Shown here one piece after another: positions 49,598-59,736 of a stretch of 64,000 nt of DNA (positions are counted from its first letter, which is position 1; every line of letters begins with the position of its first letter). The stretch covers positions 2,568,001 to 2,632,000 of the forward strand of contig JAJTWR010000308.1 in NCBI GenBank assembly GCA_021613335.1. The letters run 5' to 3'. The notes beneath the pieces were generated by a model. It did no database searches and was not told the DNA's origin. It saw nothing but the letters and a program-made list of their open reading frames with translations. The position numbers were made by a program, and so were the translations under genes. Source of the DNA: Whitmania pigra. Its lineage: Eukaryota; Annelida; Clitellata; Hirudinida; Haemopidae.

Positions 49598-50089
49598 CTG
49601 GAGTAATCGCAGTTTAATATCTATACAGACATTCCTTAGTAAACAAAGATAAACCACGCCTCCCCTATTATAATAATAAATTATGTATATGTTGAAATAA
49701 AATAAAACAAATAATTTCAAAACAAAACGTTGTTTAATTTTTTTTTTAAATTAAGGAACATTTATAATATATATGTATTTAAAATATCTGTCCTATTTAA
49801 GGTAGTTACACATAATGAATGTCGCTTTTGTAAAACATTCAAAATGCTATTCCAAAATTAAATTTAATATACTTTTAACCGTATATATATATAAATATTT
49901 AATTTGACAAAATTGTTTCAAATTATAAATATATTTTATATGCTCCCAATATCAATATGTACTCGGAGAGCTATAAAGGGATTTTTAACCGGGCTAATTA
50001 ATGAACATTAACAAAAGACAAATAACACACAAAAACAGGTTATTTAAACTACACATATAAATGACGCAAGTGTTGAAATAATGTTGAGC

Positions 50090-51060
50090 GTCTATAGCCC
50101 ATCAATATCCATATTGAGAGCTAAAAATAGATTCTGAATATCAAGACTCTTTAAGCCATATAGATAATGAGGCTAGCTTGTTAAGCGTTGAACCAATATT
50201 ATAATGAGTGCCTCTTTCCTATAGCCCACCAATATCCATATTGAGAGCTAAAAATAGATTCTGAATATCAAGACTCTTTACGCTATACAATAATGAGGCT
50301 AGTGTAATATTAATATTATAATGAGCATCCCTTTTCCCTAGCCCACCAATATCTATATTAAGAGCTAAAAATAGATTCTGAATATCAAGACTCTTTAAGC
50401 CATATAGACAATGAGGCTAGCTTGTCAAGCGTTGAACCAATATTATAATGAGTGCCTCTTTCCATATAGCCCACCAATATCCATATTGAGAGCTAAAAAT
50501 AGATTCTGAATATCAAGACTCTTTAAGCCATACAGATAATGAGGCTAGTGTAATATTAATATTATAATGAGCGGTCCTTTTCCATAGCCCACCAATATCC
50601 ATATTGAGAGCTAAAAATAGATTCTGAATATCAAGACTCTTTAAGCCATATAGATAATGAGGTTAGTTTGACAAGCTATGAACCAATATTATAATGAGTG
50701 CCTCTTTCCTATAGCCCACCAATATCCATATGGCGAGCTAAAAATAGATTCTGAAGCCATATAGATAATGAGGCTAGCTTGTCAAGCGTTGAACCAATAT
50801 TATAATGAGTGCCTCTTTCCTATAGCCCACCAATATCCATATTGAGAGCTAAAAATAGATTCTGAATATCAAGACTCTTTAAGCCATATAGATAATGAGG
50901 CTAGCTTGTCAAGCATTGAACCAATATTATAATGAGTGCCTCTTTCCTATTGCTCACCAATATCCATATTGAGAGCTATAAATAGATTCTGAATATCAAG
51001 ACTCTTTACGCTATACAGATAATGTGGCTAATGTTGAATTAATATTACAATGAGCAGAGT
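50090..51060 (+). repeat. ~120 bp tandem subrepeats, left arm
   Basis: About eight units, each with TAGCCCACCAATATCCATAT, then AAAATAGATTCTGAATATCA and AGACTCTTTAAGCCATATAG. Unit length varies from about 105 to 130 bases through loss or gain of a segment containing CTTGTCAAGCGTTGAACC. Confidence 0.9.
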
Positions 51061-53589
51061 TATGACGGCAGATCTCTATTGGGGCGCAGGGAAACACAAA
51101 ATTTGAATTTGAGGACGCTTTTTTCATTGGGGGTCGTCAACAAAAGATGTCCGCAAAAAACCTTAACTTTAATTTTTAATTTGTGTCACGTTACATAGAG
51201 GTTTACCCCCTCCCCCTCGAGCGTGACATATTTTATGGACGGTCCCAAAATTATCAATAAAATTATATTTAAGAAATAAAAATAAAATCAATAAAAAAAT
51301 AAATTATTTCGTTTTTATTTCGCAAAAAGCAATTGCCCTCCCCTCTCAGTATTCTTAGTATGCTTTTGAAGCCCCCCCACTTGCGAGCTTTTTTGAATGA
51401 CCCCTTGTCCTAAGGTCTACTTACGATTAGACCAAGGTTTTATTTTTTAATGCATATATTCCGTGCTAAGAATTAAATCTATATCTTTAAATCTTTCTTG
51501 TCAGATCGATTACGTTTAGCTTATCTAATCAATAGGCGATAGAAAGTATAGTGTGTTTAAAAGTGAACAATATTGAAATGAATATATTAGGGTAAAATTG
51601 CATTCAAATCCTTTCAATAATACATTCTAAAGTACAAGTACTAAAATTAAATATCACCCATGACTTGGAGACAAACATGTCTGAAGTTGAATTTCTAACT
51701 ACATATATTTAGCAAGATATTAATAAAAACGTGTTTAAAACAAACATTCATTTTCGTTTAAGAATCACTTTATAAAAGTATAGGTAATTACAATCTAACT
51801 AACATTATAATCATAGAAAAAAACGTTTGAACGTTATATTAAGAAAGATATTATAAATGTTCTGCAGAACATACAAGTGCCTAAAATCTCGACTTCAACC
51901 AATTTTAGAGAACCCATTCTTTTAAGCATGTTAGAAAATGAAGTTTTCTTCCATAATCTGAAGTTTGACCTTCCAATTCAAATTAGTTTGAGAGATATTC
52001 ACCATAAAGTAGTCAATCGAGAAACATGCACGACCTGAGATTCCAAATCTACTAGTGGGTAATGTAAATCCTAGTGACATTTTTCATAATCTGGTGTATA
52101 ATAAAAATAATAAAATTTTTAAAACATAACGTAGACTAATAGAATCTAATAAAACATTAATTATTAATTACTAATTATTATTTTTTTTATTAATTCTAAT
52201 AAATACCGAAATAACTGGGTTATTATTGGTTAAAAGCTAAATTTCAACATTTTATATAGTTTATTGTATACATTATTTTTAACATAAAAGACTTTAAAAC
52301 AAGAAAAGCTTTCCGTGACAGCAAACCTACTTTTTCCAAGATTTCTTTGAAATGCGTTTATTCGTTCCGCATAATTAAAAAGGAATCGTAGCCTAAACTC
52401 AAAATCGTTAGTTGATGCAATATATTATTATTAACTACAAAACAAAAAATTATTAAAACGATGTAAATAATAACTAGTATTATTCAACCGACAAAAAAAA
52501 TATCAGCCTTGAACAACCTATTCATTAAAGGAGGTATGGTCAAAGCAATTAAATGACTAGTTGATGAATGACAGATCAAATCAGAAAGAAATGAACACAT
52601 CCATTCTTGTGGATGATGTTACTCATTATTACTGTTATTTTCATTACTATTGGAATTTGCAACAACACATCCTAGTCATTTCAGCTTTTTTAGCGGACAA
52701 ACCCTCGCACAACCTGAGGAGACCTTTATTTGCTTCTAGCCAAAAGTCACGAGGCCAAACCCTCATAAATCATGACAAGATGATGTTTTTTCCATCTAGT
52801 CTAAAGTCGGGGGACAACGTCCCTGGTCCTAGTCATCTCCAAAATGACGTCATTAGACATTTTAAATGGTTTCATATAAAAAACCATTTACAAAGAGCCA
52901 TGTTAGAGTAACCAAATAACAAGTTGTCGGAGCGGTTGTAGCGAGAGCCAATCAGCATGCAGCGCTCATATTTATTTATTTGATGAAAGTCCATTGCATA
53001 ACTAAGAGCTTATAAAAACAATGTCTGCTTATAACTTTATACAAAGGATTTTATATATACGTGGAAAGTTATCATCGGTATATTGCAGGAGGCGTCTATA
53101 AAAGACGTCCGTAAAAATTGCAGATTTTGTCTCCCATCGCCTTCCTCCGCAAACGTCCGCTATTTTACGGTCGACGGCATTTTTTGCCAACCCAAACATT
53201 TCCTAAGAACTTACTTCAATGAATAAGCAATTATTTTTGTTTCAAGAATCCAATTGTTGCAGTTCATTAAAATTTGTAACCAATAATGTAATTTTTATTT
53301 GTCTTTTGTTAATTCACCGAAGATTTTTGTATTGTTTTTAGTTGTTTGAATTCGTTTATTTAAAAATTCTGAACAAGAAACAAAAAAATATACGTTGTAG
53401 CCCAAGGGATATAATTCCTGTCAAAATGATTAGTATAGTAACAACACAACCCTGCTGTCAAGTTTGTAGCATAAAAACAAAACGAATTTGAATCAAAGCT
53501 GTTAAGCGCAAATAACTTGAAAAATAAGTGTCTGATGACAAATAGATTAGTATTGTGAGAAAGATAAATTAAATTTCTTCAGAAGTAAA
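51061..53589. other. Core of the foldback-like element
   Basis: No transposase found. 51060-51420 is a G/C-tract-rich degraded segment. 52680-52840 resembles the CAGGGACGT MITE family (GGACAACGTCCCTGG). 52971-53003 is a SINE-tail fragment (GTCCATTGCATAACT). A 116-codon frame at 52561-52911 crosses these repeats and is not a gene. Confidence 0.55.
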
Positions 53590-54200
53590 CCTTAGACTTA
53601 CAATATTGGTTCAAGCTAGCCTCATTATCTGTATAGCGTAAAGAGTCTTGATATTCAGAATCTATTTTTAGCTCTCAATATGGATATTGGTGGGCTATAG
53701 GAAAGAGGCACTCATTATAATATTGGTTCAACGCTTGACAAGCTAGCCTCATTATCTGTATGGCTTAAAGAGTCTTGATATTCAGAATCTATTTTTAGCT
53801 CTCAATATGGATATTGGTTGGCTATGGAAAAGGACCGCTCATTATAATATTAATATTACACTAGCTCATTATTTGTATAGCGTAAAGAGTCTTGATATTC
53901 AGAATCTATTTTTAGCTCTCAATATAGATATTGGTGGGCTAGGGAAAAGGACGCTCATTATAATATTAATATTACACTAGCCTCATTATTTGTATAGCGT
54001 AAAGAGTCTTGATATTCAGAATCTATTTTTAGCTCTCAATATGGATATTGGTGGGCTATATGGAAAGAGGCACTCATTATAATATTGGTTCAACGCTTGA
54101 CTAGCTAGCCTCATTATCTGTATGGCTTAAAGAGTCTTGATATTCAGAATCTATTTTTAGCTCTCAATATGGATATTGGTGGGCTATAGACGCTGAATAT
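53590..54200 (-). repeat. ~120 bp tandem subrepeats, right arm
   Basis: About five inverted copies of the left-arm unit, with the same internal length variants. Confidence 0.9.
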
Positions 54201-54754
54201 TATTTCAACACTTGCATCATTTATATGTGTAGTTTAAATAACCTGTTTTTGTGTGTTATTTGTCTTTTGTTAATGTTCCTTAATTAGCCCGGTTAAAAAT
54301 CTCTTTATACCTCTCCGAGTACATATTGATATTGGGAGCATATAAAATATATTTATAATTTGAAACAATTTTGTCAAATTAAAATATTTATATATATACG
54401 GTTAAAAGTAAATTAAATTTAATTTTGGAATAGCATTTTGAATGTTTAACAAAAGCGACATTCATTATGTGTAACTATCTTAAGTGACACAGATATTCTA
54501 AATACATATATATTATAAATTTTCACTAATTTTTTAATAATTAAACAACGTTTTGTGTTGAAATAATTTGTTTTGTTTTATTTCAACATATACATAATTT
54601 ATTATTATAATAGGGGGGCGTGGTTTATCTTTGTTTACTAAGGAATGTCTGTATAGATATTAAACTGCGATTACTCCAGTCAAAAAAAAGATCGTCTCCG
54701 AATTGTTTACCCCCATGGAAAAAGCTGCAGTGATTAATTAGACTTACTAGAGCA

Positions 54755-55101
54755 GGCATGTCAAGCTCAAATGGGCCGCCTAAGACAATTTAAGTATACC
54801 GGCGGGCACATTTTTGTGTGTCTCGTTGAAATGCATTCGCAGTGCCAACTTGGATCAGGGATGATAATTGTTCATCAGTCTGCCTGTTCGCTGAATTTTT
54901 TTGTTGTTTTCGTGAAGGAAAACTGTTCACACACATACAGTGGCGGATTTATGGGGTATGGATATTACATTAAAAAATGTATTTTAATTTTTTAAATTAT
55001 TTTAATAATTTACCACTTTCGACGAAAATTTTTGCCATCCCCTTAATCCGACCATTGGTTCCAGTGTGTGGTCCCCCGCGGGCCGCGTGTTTGACATGCC
55101 T
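54755..55101. mobile_element. hAT-type MITE with a second MITE nested inside
   Basis: Left end CAGGCATGTCAAGCTCAAAT, right end reverse complemented CAGGCATGTCAAACACGCGG. The interior is interrupted by the element at 54940-55047. Confidence 0.75.
54940..55047. mobile_element. Small MITE nested in the 54755 element
   Basis: Left end CAGTGGCGGATTTATGGGG; right end reverse complemented CAATGGTCGGATTAAGGGG. About 108 bp. Confidence 0.7.
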
Positions 55102-55119
55102 GATGAATAAATGTCTTAA

Positions 55120-55360
55120 AGTCTTAACTTCGCGTCAAGTCCAAATCATCTTAATTAAGTAACAGGCTTCAGTTGCGGATTCTAAAGAGTGAGAGGGAGG
55201 TAGGGGCATAGCTACTAAGTTTTGTCCAGTCATTGAAAAAATTATAGGAAAATTAAATCAAAATAGATATAATTAATTATTTCTTATATTTTACAAAACA
55301 TGCCCCCCTCCTCTCCTAAATCCGCCACTGGCGAGTTTTAATCAAATAAATAAATACGCG
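55120..55360 (+). mobile_element. SINE tail split by a MITE (55170-55330)
   Basis: The tail starts GTCCAAATCATCTTAATTAA before 55169 and resumes TTTTAATCAAATAAATAAAT after 55331. The inserted MITE has ends CAGTTGCGGATTCTAAAG and, from the right, CAGTGGCGGATTTAGGAG, the same family as the element at 54940. Confidence 0.75.
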
Positions 55361-56094
55361 CCATGGCTCGTCTATTAACAGATAGGTTGATTCGCTAATT
55401 ATCAATTTCTAGTTTTTTTTTGTGAAATATGGTTTCCTCGGCTGCTCGGTATTGTCGTACAACCGGGAACGGCTTTAAAATTGAGCGGGTGGTCCTGCTC
55501 CCTCCAAGATTCTTCATTCCAAAAATGTTTGGGAAACGCTGTGCTAGTGTTTACTATTGCGGAGTCTTAACGTGAATCTTAATATGATGCATCATATTTG
55601 TCCCTTTGAGATCGAAACCGATCATGAATAAAACGAATTACAAATTCTAAAGGATATTGCTGAGATGCAATTTATTGAGTGTCTTCTCCTCCCAGTGGCA
55701 AGGGGGCGGCATTTTGAGGGGATTCATAAAAATTAAAATAATAAGCTAATATAAAATTTGAAATTTTATACCAAAATGAGTTTTTAGCTTTTTAGTTTTT
55801 GGTTTTATCCTAAACTATGAACGTTTTCCTAAATCAAATTATTGGCGCTATTTTAGCTTATTGATTTCGTGGAAGACATCCGTGATGATGGAGGCAGGGA
55901 AAATAGAGTGAATTTTTTTGTAGAATCGGTACATTTGTTGGCCCATGTTTAACCCTAAGCTTCATGGATATTTGGTGAGAGTTAAGTAAGCTGATAATAA
56001 CTTCTTATATGTCACCACCAGTTCAAAAAAATGTATGAGCATTTTGGCAGAGCAGGTAAGAAAGAAAATCATCGATGAGGTCAGAGAAAGTAAG

Positions 56095-57575
56095 TACAGT
56101 GGAACCCACTTATCTCAACCTAGGTTAACTCGCCAACTCCATTAAGTCGACGCTTTTGAATTGGAACCGTCTTATCATTTTCTCATCGGTTATGTCGACT
56201 CTTTTATGTCTTTTATGTTTACGAAACCTATGTTTTTATGTTTATCGAGCACAAAAGAAAGTCAAATTCGCTACTTTACTTCAGTTACCTCCCTTAGTTA
56301 GATCCCTTGACTAATTGCCGACCTTGAAGCGGAACCGCCAAATTCCCACGTTATTGCAGCCACAATCGGTTATGTTAATTCCTTTATTTCGCCGAACCCA
56401 TTTCACTCTTGCTAATTTTGTCTGAGAGGCAACATCCTATTCTGTCTATTTTTTTCGTTCTAAAATGTCTGGAAGTGTTAAGAAAAAACTGGATAATCAG
56501 TTAATAGAGAAAAAGTACGAAATCATACTGCAGCTAGAAAAAAGAAACAACACCAGCAGATCTTAGTCGTCAGCATGGCATTCCAGCAAATACCATTTCA
56601 GGTTGGAAAATGAAGACTGTTGATAAAGCAGATGCACGAATTGCACAAATCTATATTTGATCCAGTAAGAAAAACGTAAAATGTCTGAGCACAAAGATGT
56701 CGAGGATGCAGTGCTTCAATGGTTCACAAATTCGAGAGCAAACAAAACCCGTCAATGGTCCCTTCCTGATGGAGAAGGCGGACATCCTTGCTACCAAGCT
56801 GACTTTAAAGCAAGTCAGGGGTGGCTGGATCGTTTCATAAAGAGGTACAACCATTGTCTTCAAAGCAATTTGTGGAGAAAGCGCTGCAGTTCAGCATGAG
56901 CAAGTGGATTCGTGGCTCAACACTCAAATGCGCACAATTTTGGATACCTGTGAGAGTCGGAACATTTTTAATGCTGATGAAACTGGGGTATTTTGGAAAT
57001 GCCTTCTATGCAAGACTATGGCTTTTCAAAGAGACGCTTGTCACGGTAGAAAAAAAATTGAAGGATCTACTTAATGTGCTAGTTTCTGCTAATATGAAAG
57101 GAAGCTAAAAATTCCCGCACTACATTATAGGAAAATCGAAGAATTCCATATGCATTAAGCAGACCAAAGTTCTCCCATGCGACAAAGATGATCCAGGATC
57201 TATTCAGTGCATGGGTGAAAAAGTGGGACAGAAAGCAGAAAAAAAGAATCGTGGACAATTGTAAAGCTTATCCGGATGTTCCTGGGTTCAAGGCCATTAA
57301 GATTTTTTACCTCCCACCTAACACAATAAGCAAGCTCCAACCTAGGCCTTCATAAGCCTTAATGTAGTTAGCAAACACGTATGTAATGTTACCAATATCA
57401 AATATCAATTGCAGCTGTGTAGAAAAAACATTAAAAACACGTGCATGTACATTCTTATTTATTAACGCACATTATGTACAAGCACATGTTAATATACAGT
57501 CGTAACTCTGATTTTCGGTTATCTCGACTCTTTTTGGCGAGCCCTAGGCCGGCGTCATAACCGGGTTCGGCTGTA
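56095..57575 (+). mobile_element. pogo/Tigger DNA transposon relic
   Basis: Ends TACAGTGGAACCCACTTAT and, reverse complemented, TACAGCCGAACCCGGTTATG, with TA at the boundaries. Coding remains at 56465-57360 show a CENP-B-like DNA-binding part (MSGSVKKKLDNQLIEKKYEI, ADFKASQGWLDRFIKRYNH) and the catalytic stretch FNADETGVFWKCLP. Frameshifts and an altered start make it inactive. Confidence 0.85.
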
Positions 57576-57579
57576 TTTT

Positions 57580-58060
57580 GGAATCGTCATCGATAGCATT
57601 TCTGGTGCATGTCACAAGGACCAAATATCCTCTTCTTGGTCGTGCTGCAATTCAACAAGCTCTTCTGCTATTATTTCTTGGCTATTGCCCTCCAGCAACT
57701 ACTATATCATTCTCATCTACTTCGAGTTATAAACCTCTATAAAGGCTTACAACGTCTTGTACCACAGAATTATTATTCATTCACAACCTTCTTTGTCAGG
57801 CAAGCAATCTGACCAAAGTTTTTTCCATGCTGATTGCAATGTGCATGTGGTAACATTGTTCCAGGTTTTATCAACAAGATTTATGCAATTAAGGTGATCC
57901 TTCAAAAAATCACGAAGAGTCAAATCAGTGTCATTGGTGACCTGTCTATGGAGAATTTAGAAGAAAAAATGTTTATCACTCAAAGTACGCAACCCGAAAA
58001 CAATTCGAAAGGCGAAACTAACCTCTAAGTTCGTAAGCCGAAAAGCTCGTAAGGAGAGAT
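57580..58060 (+). pseudogene. Possible Ty3/Gypsy pol scrap
   Basis: Broken frames give VTRTKYPLLGRAAIQQ and LYKGLQRLVPQNYY, resembling the end of a Gypsy protease and the start of its reverse transcriptase. Short and degraded; the assignment is weak. Confidence 0.35.
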
Positions 58061-59736
58061 ATGACTGTATACCTTTTATAAAATCTTAATCCTATATTTG
58101 AGGATATACTTTTTTTGCTTGTCAGCTCAGCTTCTTGAACAACAAAACAGGTCTCTATCGACAAGCTGACAACTTGTTTTTTGCTTGTCAGATTTTGGGC
58201 TACTTGCTCATGGTGAAAGTCTGAAGGATCCCTAGTGATGCCGCTGATTATGTGCATTATGTGGTTCAATATAGACAGAGAGAATTAAATTGATTGTCAA
58301 AATCCTGTCGATCACCAAACAATAAGAAGTAACTTGCTAAATTTTATTTCAAAAGTCCAACTATGCAAATAGACCTCAATAAACTTGCTTTTCAATAAAA
58401 TGGGTACAAGTACCCGTGGTCCAAGTACATGTACAAGTATAAGCACTTGAAATTGGTACTCGAATACAAGTTCAAGCTGAATACTCCGTGTCCGGTCTTC
58501 AGTTCTCATATTTGTGGTTTAAGAAAAATTGAAGCATTAAGCCGATGTAATGTTTATGAGTACAGTAACACGATGAAGGTCTAGGACTAACATTGGCTGA
58601 AAGCCTTAGATCATTAAAAATAATCTTGCAGGCAGCAAAAGCAGTTGTTACTCCTATCCCAACTTGCACTAATCTGCATGCAACAAGATCTCCAACAGCA
58701 TAGGTTTGAAAACCCCACATTATGATTCATTATAACACCTCTTACATACTAACCAACTAAATTAAAAAGGCTACAACACCTGCAAATCTTCCAGACTGCA
58801 TGATTGTTCAATGTTTTAAAATAAATTTCTTGCAACAGCACAAAAATCAAGTTTTGGTCATATTTATTAAGAAAACTAAAATGGTTATTCACAGACATTA
58901 AATACAATGCCAGAGAAGTTGTGCGTATAGAATTGAGAAATGCCAGAAAAATACATGGAAAACAAATAAATGATTGTAAGGCATATCTGTTGACAAAAAT
59001 CATAATAATCATATTTCATAAATTTTTACATCCTAGTCAAAATATGATTAACCAATGAATCAATAGTGAATAATCCAGCTCTGAAACTTAGCAGCCCATT
59101 AAATCCAAATATTGTTTACAATAATTCATCAATAATCCAAGTAACCATTAAAAGATTTGGACAGATGAAATGGATATCCATGATAAACCATCAGACATGA
59201 AAATTAACTCAATAAACTTCAAAATTATCATAAACAGCTGGTCAAACCACATCTACTTCCAAATGAAATCCACATTCACAATTGAGCAAAACGCATTCCA
59301 GCCATTCTCAACTAAAAACCAAACGAATTAATCGTAATATCAATCTGATCACAAAACTCAAGGTAATGTAGATCAGACTTAAGAGATCAAGAACTAGCCA
59401 AATAATGATAAATCACTAGTAAATTACATACATACAAGTAATTTCTGATTATGCATTCATTAAAAGCACCATGTACACATGACAAAAAAGTTAAGGCATC
59501 CAGAAAAAGTGAAACCACCCGTTAAAATCCTAAGTAATCAGTAACCATGTGCGTCTCCTCATCAGGATATACAATTGCATAAGAAAATAAACTAAGAAAA
59601 ACCAAAAAATCAATAACAATTTTCAGATTTTATTAGACCTAACATTTCAGGAACCTATTACAAACCTATAATGTTTACGTAATATAAATAATTACCCTAG
59701 ATATAAATAACCATCAATAAAGTAAAATTTAAAAGA
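58061..59736. other. Spacer between the transposon cluster and COQ2
   Basis: 58390-58495 is an inverted copy of the TACTTG-rich repeat at 42335. The rest is AT-rich. TTTATT at 59629 is an AATAAA on the minus strand and a plausible COQ2 polyadenylation signal. Confidence 0.45.

Larger units (their letters stand above)
49598..54679. mobile_element. Foldback-like transposon with long inverted repeats
   Basis: Both ends read CTGGAGTAATCGCAG inward. The left arm runs from 49598 to about 51060 and the right arm from 54679 back to about 53590. Each arm has an AT-rich outer part and an inner array of ~120 bp units: about eight on the left and five on the right. The element is flanked by an A-run with a shared CAAAAAAAA on both sides, consistent with an 8-10 bp target duplication. 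The 2.5 kb core has no transposase frame that I recognise. Long arms made of tandem units are typical of Foldback/Galileo or MULE-type elements; the superfamily is undecided. Confidence 0.8.

Noticed and set aside
52561..52911. 116-codon frame as a transposase of the foldback element
   Set aside because: It runs across MITE-like and low-complexity sequence and has no catalytic motif.
58499..58720. Minus-strand 73-codon frame as an extra COQ2 exon
   Set aside because: COQ2 already ends at 59737 with the expected C-terminus, and the frame has no match to COQ2.
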